This document shows, in pieces, positions 33,670 to 43,277 of a DNA stretch of 64,000 nucleotides (position 1 is the first letter of the stretch; each line of letters starts with the position of its first letter). The notes under the pieces were generated by a model. The model was not told the origin of the DNA. It saw only the letters and a list, made by a program, of their open reading frames with translations, and searched no databases. Origin of the DNA: Salvia splendens (lineage: Eukaryota; Streptophyta; Magnoliopsida; Lamiales; Lamiaceae); NCBI RefSeq assembly GCF_004379255.2, contig NC_056037.1, positions 32,709,012 to 32,773,011 on the forward strand, in the 5' to 3' direction. The position numbers were made by a program, and so were the translations under genes.

Positions 33670-34083
33670 TGTTAAGGACCTAAATCCCCAACGATCCGAT
33701 AAAACGGACAATAACGAGATAAAGATAATCCGGCGCCCGTGAGGGTCGGCGGAGATAAAGATCTGGGCGGCTGTGCGCGGGTTCCAACCCGTCGGGCAAC
33801 GGCTACAGATCAGATATACGTTTCGGCTGTGCGCGGAGACCTTCCGTCGGGCAGCAGATAGCGTAGGGAATTACGGATTCAAAGCATAACTCGAGGCATT
33901 TGGCCAAAATAATATATTCATTGATTCATTGTTGGATGCTTAAATATGATAACAAGCCCTCCTATTTATAATAGTAGAATACTACCCTAACTTATTGAAT
34001 AAGAAAACTAAGATATGGAAAAGATTTAGTGAAATAAAAGATAACTAAATAATTGTGATTTCCTAAGATATGGGATCGTATCA
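33670..34083 (-). repeat. 3' LTR of the non-autonomous element
   Basis: 414-bp LTR with a duplicated internal block (GGCTGTGCGCGG ... GTCGGGCA occurs twice). Confidence 0.92.
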
Positions 34084-34084
34084 A

Positions 34085-34316
34085 CTCCCCACAGTTGAAA
34101 TCCGCCTTGTCCTCAAGGTGGAAACTATGAAGCAACGACGATAGCCGTAAGCAAAAGCTTTGGTGAGGAGTCTCCTCCTGGATCAAACACATACTGAATA
34201 GTTGAATGTATCCCTCGATCACTTCCATAAAAAATCAACCAAGGAGACCTAATGTGGCCACCAAAATTCCGTGCCAAAATGAAAACCTGTTCACACCTCC
34301 AACAATGCTCAAACAT
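34085..34316 (-). pseudogene. Gypsy polyprotein tail remnant
   Basis: The minus strand encodes SLLHSFHLEDKADFNCGEL directly before the polypurine tract. LEDK(x)xF close to the 3' LTR is a common C-terminal feature of Ty3/Gypsy polyproteins. No longer joined to any pol domain. Confidence 0.55.
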
Positions 34317-34570
34317 GGCGTGTCATTCCGCGGAGGGATCAACCTTGCATCGGTGTCGAGCGATGTTGATCGATGATTCATACTTGGAACATCACCGACA
34401 TTCAAATCCACATAGACACAAGCAAGTGCATGCGAACCGGAGTGGGCGTTTAATTTAAGCTCATCCTCACACAACCTTCGCTTCTCCTGCATTTCCTCTT
34501 GATTGTCATGTTTTTTCATATCAAATCCAGTCAGGATGTCATTAACAAGGCTCTGATTCTCCATGCTCTC
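34235..34570 (-). pseudogene. Frame-shifted continuation of the element's ORF
   Basis: Open frame reading ESMENQSLVNDILTGF to a stop at 34235. It overlaps the end of the 429-aa ORF and is offset by one base, exactly at a GA microsatellite (34565-34588). A one-unit slip there would fuse both into a protein of about 530 residues. Content is charged, Met/Glu-rich, with no known domain. Confidence 0.5.
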
Positions 34571-35820
34571 TCTCTCTCTCTCTCGCTCGGCTTCTCCATC
34601 AACACACTAAAATCTTTCTCTTTCGGCTCTAAACTAGATCGAAGGGCGTCGGCTTTATTTTCTTTCTCTAGCAAAGTCTCTGTATCTTCTCTCATCTCCA
34701 ATTCCTTATGTGTTGGAACACTAAGATCATCAATCTTCTCATCATATGCCCCGACGAGCACTTGCCGCGGCGTATTGCCGGTCTTGACGATCTCTTCTAG
34801 GGACTCGTCGATTGGAAAATCAACATCAGGATTAGCGTCCCCATTGTGAGCGGTGTTGTTGGGAACATCCTCAACTAGATTTTCGTCATCTATATTTTCC
34901 TCAAACGCTGCATTCAACTCAGCGAGGAGGGAGGAATGCTTCAATCTATAAATACACAACTTCTCTTTGTAATCACTTACTGTAGCTAGGTGGGCTGGGT
35001 AAGGAGAACAAACCTTGAGGCTGGGAATATTGGGCAGACCACGCTGCTTCCCCGAATCAATAAACCTGCTGGACTGTTGAGGCAGGTGCGTGGCAACGGT
35101 AGACAACGGAGTTGTGCGGTGACTCAGCGGTCGGTCATACTTCGTAGGCTGCAAGGTCTGCGGGCAGCGATAGTCGGGCGGATCCCAACGACCAGGCGGA
35201 CCCAGTGGTGGCTGATCATAATCCGAATATCCTCGCGATGGTTCCCAACAAGAGGGCTGCCACGACTGTGATGGGTCGTAACAAGTGGCTGGCCGACTAA
35301 ACTGCTGATCATACCCGCCTATTTGTTGACGCTGTTGTTGATATCTTGGTGGGTCCCAACATGAACCCCAGTGATTTCTCCCATCGCGACGATATCGATC
35401 TCTCTGCGGGCTGTCACACGTGCCAAAATTAGGGTTTCTGGGGCGAGGCCCCCTCTCCCAATTACGTCTCCGTCGTGCCCCGTCACCATCAGAATCGTCG
35501 TCGTCATACCATGTTCGCTGATCATACCTGCGGTAGGGGTTTGATTCAAGATTATCGAACCGGCGATCCATTTCATCCCTCCAAGAATCCCATCTGTCGA
35601 GTCTATCTATCAAGCGATCCAATTTATAACCCACGGAATCATCGTGGTCCGCATCCTCCGTTGGGCGACCCTCACGGTCCCCCTCGTCGGTCTGCTGTCG
35701 GTTGAAACCGACGTTGTCTCGGAGGCCAATTGCGTTATCACGGCGCGACGAGCCATTCGGAAAGTAGTCGGGTCGGTTTGCGCCCCAACCTTGCCTACCG
35801 CTGTTGTTGTATCGTCTCAT
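34531..35820 (-). CDS. Uncharacterised 429-aa protein of the non-autonomous LTR element
   Basis: The frame starts about 24 bp after the 5' LTR, the position of gag. I recognise no known domain: no zinc knuckle, DSG, YVDD or integrase motif. Residues 1-60 are Arg/Asn/Asp-rich; around 68-95 a helical stretch (YKLDRLIDRLDRWDSWRDEM) precedes an acidic run (DDDDSDGDG) and a basic run (RRRRNW). The middle is Tyr/Gln/Pro-rich with a recurrent C-W/Y-D/E-P motif (SCWDPP, TCYDPS, SCWEPS, RWDPP). The C-terminal 150 residues are acidic and probably coiled coil. The last residues (ERERERAWRIRALLMTS) follow a GA microsatellite and look frame-shifted. A diverged gag that packages element RNA is my best guess. 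Confidence 0.7.
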   Translation of the reverse strand: MRRYNNSGRQGWGANRPDYFPNGSSRRDNAIGLRDNVGFNRQQTDEGDREGRPTEDADHDDSVGYKLDRLIDRLDRWDSWRDEMDRRFDNLESNPYRRYDQRTWYDDDDSDGDGARRRRNWERGPRPRNPNFGTCDSPQRDRYRRDGRNHWGSCWDPPRYQQQRQQIGGYDQQFSRPATCYDPSQSWQPSCWEPSRGYSDYDQPPLGPPGRWDPPDYRCPQTLQPTKYDRPLSHRTTPLSTVATHLPQQSSRFIDSGKQRGLPNIPSLKVCSPYPAHLATVSDYKEKLCIYRLKHSSLLAELNAAFEENIDDENLVEDVPNNTAHNGDANPDVDFPIDESLEEIVKTGNTPRQVLVGAYDEKIDDLSVPTHKELEMREDTETLLEKENKADALRSSLEPKEKDFSVLMEKPSERERERAWRIRALLMTS

Positions 35821-35843
35821 GAGTACTGGATGAAAGCACCAGT

Positions 35844-36257
35844 TGTTAAGGACCTAAATCCCTAACGATCCGATAAAACGGACAATAACGAGATAAAGAT
35901 AATCCGGCGCCCGTGAGGGTCGGCGGAGATAAAGATCTGGGCGGCTGTGCGCGGGTTCCAACCCGTCGGGCAATGGCTACAGATCAGATATACGTTCCGG
36001 CTGTGCGCGGAGACCTTCTGTCGGGCAGCGGGTAGCGTAGGGAATTACGGATTCAAAGCATAACTCGAGGCATTTGGCCAAAATAATATATTCATTGATT
36101 CATTGTTGGATGCTTAAATATGATAACAAGCTCTCCTATTTATAATAGTAGAATACTACCCTAACTTATTGAATAAGAAAACTAAGATATGGAAAAGATT
36201 TAGTGAAATAAAAGATAACTAAATAATTGTGATTTCCTAAGATATGAGATCGTATCA
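35844..36257 (-). repeat. 5' LTR of the non-autonomous element
   Basis: 414-bp LTR. The minus strand carries TATAAATAG at 36136-36144, a likely TATA box (also at 33962-33970 in the partner). Confidence 0.92.
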
Positions 36258-36559
36258 CCCTATGATTTAATCGAGTTATTCGGGTCGACCCATGAGTTTC
36301 GGGCTAGATTGACATCCCTAGGAGAACATAATACATAGATTCCTCATTTGCATATTGCACTTAAATTTTGTTTTGTTTGCTTTTGTCCATCAACAAAAAA
36401 ACCATTACATATTTGAGAGCGATGAATGCATGATTGGAAATATCAATTATCAAATGATGGCTGCTTAAGAGTGAGGTCAACTTTTACTTAGCGGATTAAA
36501 CATTCTCAGAAGGCTTGTGATAATCTAAGGATTAATTTAGAACAAAGTTTACAGGAGAA

Positions 36560-37135
36560 GATTTGAACAAAGTCTCAATGGATACTTATATCTAAAAGAA
36601 ATTTGTGTGTTAGATGATAAAGAGCTGAAAAATGAAATACTACATGAAGTTCACAATAATGCATATTCAACACTTCACGGAAGTACTAAAATATATTGTG
36701 ACAATGGAATTTTATTGGTAGTTTAGTATGAAGAGATATGTCATAGAATTTGCATAAAAATGCTTAACAATTCTTTAAGTTAAAATCAACATCAAATCCC
36801 ATCAGGTTTGTTGCAACCAATAGTATACTCAAGTGGAAATGAGATAGAATTACGATGGACTTTGTGGTGTGATTGCCTTATCATCTCGGAAGAAAATTTT
36901 AATATAGGTGATTGTTAATCTGTTGATCAAGTTAGCTCATTTCATTGCAATGAGAATTGATATTCATTAAAAAAATCGGTTGAATTATAAATAAATTAAA
37001 TCATGAGACCACATGGACTACTTATTTCGGTAATCTTCGTCAATGATCCACAATTTTCTTTGGGATTCTAGGAAAAATTGCAAGTAGCTTCGGATTCTTG
37101 ACTATACTTTAGTACAATTAGTCTGAACGAGTAAT
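36560..37135 (+). pseudogene. Ty3/Gypsy integrase remnant
   Basis: Broken frames on the plus strand encode the integrase zinc-binding region (VLDDKELKNEILHEVHNNAY, then STLHGSTKMY). They continue into the catalytic core: GLLQPIVYSSGNE, a MDFVV-like segment, a VIVN-LIKLAHFIAMR segment matching VIVDRLTKSAHFIP, and a region matching the HG-P-SIVSDRD block. Several stops and shifts are present. No LTR could be tied to it. It may or may not be related to the neighbouring non-autonomous Gypsy-derived element. Confidence 0.7.
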
Positions 37136-37172
37136 ACTTTGTTTCAAGCAATATAATAAATCTAAATATCTA

Positions 37173-37427
37173 CTCCCTTTTGTCCCACATTAAGAGTCAC
37201 ACTTTGCAGTTTTGATCCGTCACATAATAAGAGTCATACTTCATTTTTACCATAAATGTTAAGTAGGTCTCACATTCCATTAACTCACTTCACTCACATT
37301 TTATTATAAAACTAATATACAAAAGTGGGTCACATATAACACTAATTTTTCCAATCCACAATTATTTGTATGTCTTAAAATCCGTGCCCATAATAAGGGA
37401 GTGACTCCTATTATGGGACAAAGGAAG
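37173..37427. mobile_element. Stowaway-like MITE
   Basis: CTCCCTTTTGTCCCACATTAAG at the left, TTCTTCCTTTGTCCCATAATAG on the reverse strand at the right; TA precedes the left end. It lies about 270 bp upstream of the UTP4/PCN start codon. Confidence 0.85.
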
Positions 37428-37697
37428 AATATATTAGAATATTAAAATTTAGCATTATTACTATTGCTAGTTAGAAAAATGTATGATTGGGCCTAAAACA
37501 CAAACAAATGGATTTTCATAAGATAGGCCTAAGTGGACTGATGCAGACCCGGAAATAAATCGAATGGAATCCGACCCGGGATATATGATAGGCTCTTAAA
37601 CCCTACTTCGTCCCCGCTTCATTTTCTTTCTGATGCTTCTCTTCAGTCGTCGCACATTTTTCCTAAAATTTCCCTAAATCTGGAGGATTCTGTGAAG
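37428..37697 (+). promoter_or_regulatory. Proximal promoter and 5' UTR of UTP4/PCN
   Basis: Non-coding stretch between a MITE and the start codon. GGGCCTA/TAGGCCTA words (around 37489 and 37526) match the telo-box/site-II-type GGCCC elements common in promoters of plant ribosome-biogenesis genes, and AAACCCTA at about 37598-37605 is a telo-box. Assignment of function is by analogy. Confidence 0.5.
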
Positions 37698-40600
37698 ATG
37701 CTAAAAGTTCACCGAATCAATTCGGTGGAGTGGACCCCGTCGCCGGTTGTAGCTCTAGCTACCAGCGCTGATAGCTCACAGGTCGCCGCCGCTCGTGCCG
37801 ACGGCTCGCTCGAGATTTGGCTTGTCTCTCCGGGTTCCGTCGGCTGGCACTGTCAGCTCGTATGCCACACCATACCCCTATGATTTTTCTTGTTTCTGTT
37901 TTGATCAATCATATTTTTATGAAAATTTTGTTTTTTGGGTATGGTGTAGACAATACACGGGGACCCTAATTCTAGAGTGTCTTCGCTGGTTTGGTGTCAG
38001 TCCGGGCCGAGGGGTGGACCGTTGGGCCGATTGCTGTCTTCCAGCATTGACGGGTCCATTTCCGAGTGGGATTTGTTCGATTTGAGACAAATGGTTTGTG
38101 CCGCACCTAAAATTATGCTATTCTTCTTCATTTGATTTATCCTCTCAAATAAGGAAATACATGTATCAGCTGCCTTGTTTAGGAGCTTAGTTTTACAAAT
38201 TGGGAGAATTAGATGCATGTATAACATGAAAAAGTGCTAATGTTTGCTATTAGGATGCATTTACTACCATTTTTATCGAACAATTGCACGATACTATAAA
38301 GTAGCATGATTGTTCCTATAGAGAGCTAATGGCTAGGATTTTGGATTCTGCTAACAACTCCAAATAGCTTAGTTTATTCTATCCCGGATTCCTAGTGCAT
38401 ACTTTAGTAGTATGTATTAATGTCTATTATAATCTGTTAGACCTCAGATATAGGCCTAATAGCATGTCTGTTAAGGTTTTCATTTTTTGAGCCAAAGTAC
38501 TAGCTTTAGAAGTTTTGGTGAAGTTATTGATGGTTACTCGCTGTACTGCTGCAGACAGTTCTAGATTCTATTGGTTTCTCGATTTGGCAAATTGCTGCAG
38601 AGCCATGCAATCATTTGTGTCCGAATGAGAGACAGGAAGCAAAAACTTATCAGAATGGTCAGACTAGCACTTCAATTACCGGTGACATTGATGATGAGGA
38701 GAATAGTGAAAGTGAAGATGAAGATGATAATAAACGTGCCGAGCTGGTTCATGAGCAAATTGACACTGAAAGTACCCGGCTAGCAATTGCCTGTGACGAT
38801 GGTTGTGTCCGGATCTATCGTGTTTCTGATGCGGAAGAACTTATTTATAATAGAACGTTGCCTAGGGTCAGTGGTGAGACATCAAGCCCTTGCTTAATTG
38901 AGAATTTTTTGGTCAAACTTGTTTGGAACTGTATAAAATGCTTATGATTATTACTTATCATTTGTTTCTCTTTTTTTAGGGCGCACACTTAGTGTAACCT
39001 GGAGTTCAGATGGAAGTAGGATTTATTCAGGGAGTAGCGACGGGTATGCTAGTTTTCTATTTGTGAATGTTGAGTGAATCTTTAATATTTTTTTTTGTTT
39101 TTGAGTTTCTGTTAACTTATACGTTTTAATTTAATATTATTTCAGGTTCATAAGGTGTTGGGATGCTAAGTTGTCTCAGGAGATATACAGAATAACTGTT
39201 GGTCATGGATATCTGGGTGGTGATAATGATCTTTGCATATGGTCATTAATTGCATTAAGGTAAGAATAAGTCAAATTGCTCATTTTGTATTTCTGCATGT
39301 GCGGCTGTGTTTTTGAATGTTGGAATGATATTGTTTACTAATAGACTGTCCACTTCGATCTGCATTTTAATGTATCAGGTGTGGGACAATAGCCAGTGGG
39401 GATAGTACTGGTTGTGTGAAGTTCTGGGATGGTCAGTTTGGAACACTTTTGCAGGCACATTCAAATCACAAAGGTGATGTAAATGCTTTAGCTGCAGCTC
39501 CCAGCCATAACAGAGTATTTTCTGCTGGTTCAGATGGTCAGGTAAATTCATATGCTTTTTCGTAAAATACTAGTTCTTATCTATGTTCTGTGATTATGAC
39601 AATATTCTACTCTTTTATCATGCTTTAACTCATAGTTTTTGCCTTGAAAATGATTATTGAACATTTAGTCTTCTGATCTTGTTTTGCTCAGACTTGATTG
39701 TCCCTTAGTGCAAATGTTTGCAAATGATCTTTTTGATACTGTAATTTGGTTAAACTATAACCTATGATAATTGCCACTTTGTAGATCATACTTTATAAAC
39801 TTTCTACTGAGGCTGTTGATTCTGGAGATGAAAAATTTGTCCCAGCTGTCAAGAAATGGGTCTATGTTGGCTATGTGAGATCTCATACTCATGATGTAAG
39901 GGCATTGACCTTAGCTGTACCTATCATCCATGAAGGTAGATTGATTTGCATACTTCTATATTTTCTGAAGTTTTTAATAGAACTGTATCAGTTTCTACCA
40001 CATTCTCTCATCTTCCAGTAGTCTTACTGATACCTAATGTATATATTTTCCCATTGGCAGATCTTCCTTCTGATGAAAAAGTTAAGAGGTTGCGAGGTCC
40101 GGACAAGCCCCTTGATTTCAGTTACCATAAATGGGCTCATTTGGGTGTGCCAATGCTCATCTCGGCAGGCGACGACACTAAACTTTTTGCATATTCTGTA
40201 AAGGAATTTACTAAGTTTTCTCCTCATGACATATGCCCTGCACCACAGAGAATGCCAATGCAACTTGTTATTAAAACACTTTTCAATCAGACACCTTTAC
40301 TTTTGGTTCAGTCTGCAAATTTCTTAGACATCTTTTGTGTGCGACTGCAAAATGGTGGTGTAACTGATATTAGTCCTAGCTCATCTGGTGGGTCTGCACG
40401 TACTGATTTAGTGGCCAGAATTAAATGCAAGGTTTCTCGGAAGATCATCTGCAGTACAATATCTTCATCAGGAGAACTAGTTGCCTACTCAGATCACATA
40501 AAACCTAATTTATTTTATTTGAAAAGAATCAAATCAGGCACAGGCTGGTCTGTAGATAAAAGGAAGCTCCCTCAGGGATTGCCATTTGCCCATTTCATGG

Positions 40601-43277
40601 TTTTCAGCTCCGACTCTTCAAAATTAATACTAGCTGGGCAGGACAGAAGGATATATGTATGTATTTTGTTTTCCTTTTTCTTGTGTATGGATATCTATTT
40701 GCTGCTTCTATTATTTGTCGTAGGTTAGGGCGGCTCTATGAGAGATCATATGAAAAATATCTTTTTCCTGTGGGGATAGATAATCCTAATAAAAAGCTTA
40801 ATATTTTACCAAACGACATATTCCCCATTTCCACTTTACTGAAAAACATCTTCTGATTAGGTATTCATAATGAACTGTAGCTGTGAACAAAATGTTGGAA
40901 TTCTGCACTTTCTTGTGCAGTTTATACCTTCACAAGGTTTATTCACCTTGTGCTTGGTGTTGGTTATCACTAGTTTCTCTGTTGTTTTATTAGTAACAAC
41001 ATTATCAATAGTAATTACATTTCTTATTAGTTGTTTATGTTGAAAGTCTTTTCATGGGTCATTACTTATTAGGGCTCCTGTCTTGTTACTCAAGTAAATG
41101 AGATGTTATCTGGCAAGTGAAAAGTGAATTATAAATCAGGGCTCCTAGACTCTACATGAAGCTCCCAATTGTTGATGAATTGTTTTGTTATTATTTCTCT
41201 GAAAACATATGATCATGTTGTAGGTCGTAGATGTTGGAAGCGAGGATCTCCTCCATGCTTTTACTCCTTGCCGGAAAGAGAATGTAGATGGTCTATCGCC
41301 TAGCGAACCTCCCATTACAAAAATGTTCACAAGCAATGATGGCCAGTGGTTAGCTGCTGTCAACTGCTATGGAGACGTCTATATTTTCAATCTTGAGACA
41401 CTGAGGTATGGTTGATGCCATTTTTTCTTTTATCTGAATTATTGGATGTGCATTAAGTTCTCTCTATTAACTGCACGTCTTTGTAGCTACTAATGGTTGT
41501 ATAAAAGATCTTCTGACCTTAGTTTAATAGGTTTTTATGTATATTAACTTGCTGTATTATTCTTCTATATTCATACTGATGCACAGCTATTACTCTTGTG
41601 GCAATGGCTACTGGCCCTAAGGTTAACACATAAATGTAGTTTAAATCTGTGTTGTTCAGGTACCTAGCTTATTTGGTAGAGGCACATAAAAAACTACTAT
41701 GATACTATTTCATTTGGAAAAAAGGTTAAATACTCCAAATTTACTGCAGGTTTAGACTAGTGTCCGATGGGATTTCAGTTATACATTCATCCCCAATGTT
41801 TCCCTCATGACAAGTATTAGCTAAACTGCTAAAGTACAATGATAATTTCACAATGGGTTTATTTTTACCTTAACAGGAGCACTTCTCAAGGAAAATATGA
41901 GGGTGTCTTTCACCCTTTCCACTATTTTATTTAATACTGATTCTGGGAAGCATGTAATAAGAAGAATATGAATCTGACTCACTTATTTTTTTCTCGGAAG
42001 TAGTCTTTTTGGAAGTTTGCATTTTAATTCTAATATATTATTTTGAATACAGGCAACACTGGTTCATATCAAGACTGGATGGAACTGCAGTTACTGCTGG
42101 TGGCTTTACTCCTAAAAATAGCAACATTCTTATAATCTCCACCTCTTCAAATCAGGTTTACGCATTAGATGTGGAGGCTAAACAATTGGGGGAGTGGTCC
42201 ATGCGTCACACATTTTCTCTGCCAAGTAGATACCAAGAATTTCCTGGAGAAGTTATTGGTCTTTCGTTCCACCCATCCTCAACTTCATCTTCTGTCATTG
42301 TCTATAGTCCCAGGTATGATCATTTTCCCTTATACTAAATGTAATCCCATAGTACATTTCATTACAATTGTGAAGATTTTGTGGAACTCAAGTTACCATA
42401 ACACAGATGCAGGCCGGATCAGATAGCTTAGTGACTTAGGGCTGACTTTATCAACAGGGTAATGTAAGTAGAGGCTAGAATCCTACACGGACTTGTTGCC
42501 GGGGCCAGATTATTCTCTAATGTTCCAACGACTATATAGGGGTACCAAGCTCAGTTCCTTCCATAACCCAGACACGGTAGGGAGCTGAGTTCATTTTTGT
42601 TTTTTAGAGCTGTGAGCTAGCTAGATAACTTACACTTGCACAATTAGCTTTTTTTAGTGAGGGATATAGTTATTATACGGAGCTTTGCCTCTAGTTTTTC
42701 TTGTACTCCGTATTACTCTTTTGGTTGTGTATTAGACAAATTATAATGTTGAGTAGTTAAAACTTCTTTTGGGTTGTAAGAGGGGATTCTGGGCTAGAGC
42801 TGATACAAGATGGTATAAATATCAAGCTGATACTTGACTGAAAAATTCAATCTTTAGATTTGATAAATCATTATGATTATTCATCTGTATCCAAGACCTC
42901 AAGGAATACCAAAACTGTCTTTATTTTCTGCTTTCTGCATTTCCGTTTCTTGAGTTGACCACTTCTGGTGTTACAGGGCGATGTGCCTGATCGATTTTGG
43001 GATGCCTGTCGACAGGGATGATGACACAGACTTGACAAATGGTCTGGTTTCAACAACAAGAAAGGCACATAGCAATGGAGTGAGCAAGCGGAAACGACAG
43101 GGTTCAGAAAATAAACATGGCGGTAGAAAGAACTTTGAGTTTTGTGCATTCAGAGATCCTGTTTTATTTGTTGAGCATCTATCGAAAAACTCTCTCTTGG
43201 TCATAGACAAGCCATGGACGCAAGTTGTTGGCACATTCGATGCCCAGCCTGTCCACAGACATATTTTTGGAACATAA
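37698..43277 (+). CDS. PCN: WD40 protein UTP4/POPCORN (cirhin family), 11 exons
   Basis: Exons: 37698-37859, 37950-38093, 38555-38873, 38980-39043, 39146-39259, 39379-39541, 39785-39935, 40061-40656, 41224-41405, 42053-42313, 42977-43277. All introns are GT-AG and all phases join, giving 2,457 nt and 818 residues, the usual length of plant UTP4/PCN. The family is a nucleolar WD40 subunit of the UtpA (t-UTP) part of the small-subunit processome, needed for early pre-18S rRNA processing; Arabidopsis PCN is required for embryo and meristem development. WD-type motifs seen include [44 protein letters not shown] and VFSAGSDGQ. An acidic Ser/Glu/Asp stretch lies in exon 3, a basic segment ([14 protein letters not shown]) in exon 11. 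The start is the ATG after a TGTGAAG leader. Confidence 0.95.

Larger units (their letters stand above)
33670..36257 (-). mobile_element. Non-autonomous LTR retrotransposon with its own ORF, Gypsy-derived
   Basis: 2,588-bp element in minus orientation. LTRs of 414 bp (33670-34083 and 35844-36257) begin TGTTAAGG and end CGTATCA; I count about eight differences (2%). The target duplication CCCTA is perfect (33665-33669 and 36258-36262). Beside the 5' LTR the minus strand reads ACTGGTGCTTTCATCC, a TGGTG-type primer-binding site; TGTGGGGAGT beside the 3' LTR is a polypurine tract. The 1.76-kb interior has no protease, integrase or reverse transcriptase. Just before the polypurine tract it encodes HLEDKADFNCGE, which resembles the C-terminal tail of many Gypsy polyproteins, so it probably arose from a Gypsy element by internal replacement or deletion. 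Confidence 0.9.
33041..36321. mobile_element. hAT-type remnant split by the LTR element
   Basis: The right terminus AGATTGACATCCCTA (36306-36321), CGGGT-type repeats and GGGCTAACC words on the left (33041-33669) belong together once the 33670-36257 insertion is removed. The reverse complement of the right part predicts a left start TAGGGATGTCAA, but the left flank shows TTACTTAATTTGGGCTAACC instead, so the left tip is lost. No transposase. Confidence 0.6.

Noticed and set aside
40657..40856. Frame extending exon 8 of UTP4/PCN past the splice donor
   Set aside because: Reads into intron 8; splicing at 40656/41224 restores the conserved [10 protein letters not shown] continuation.
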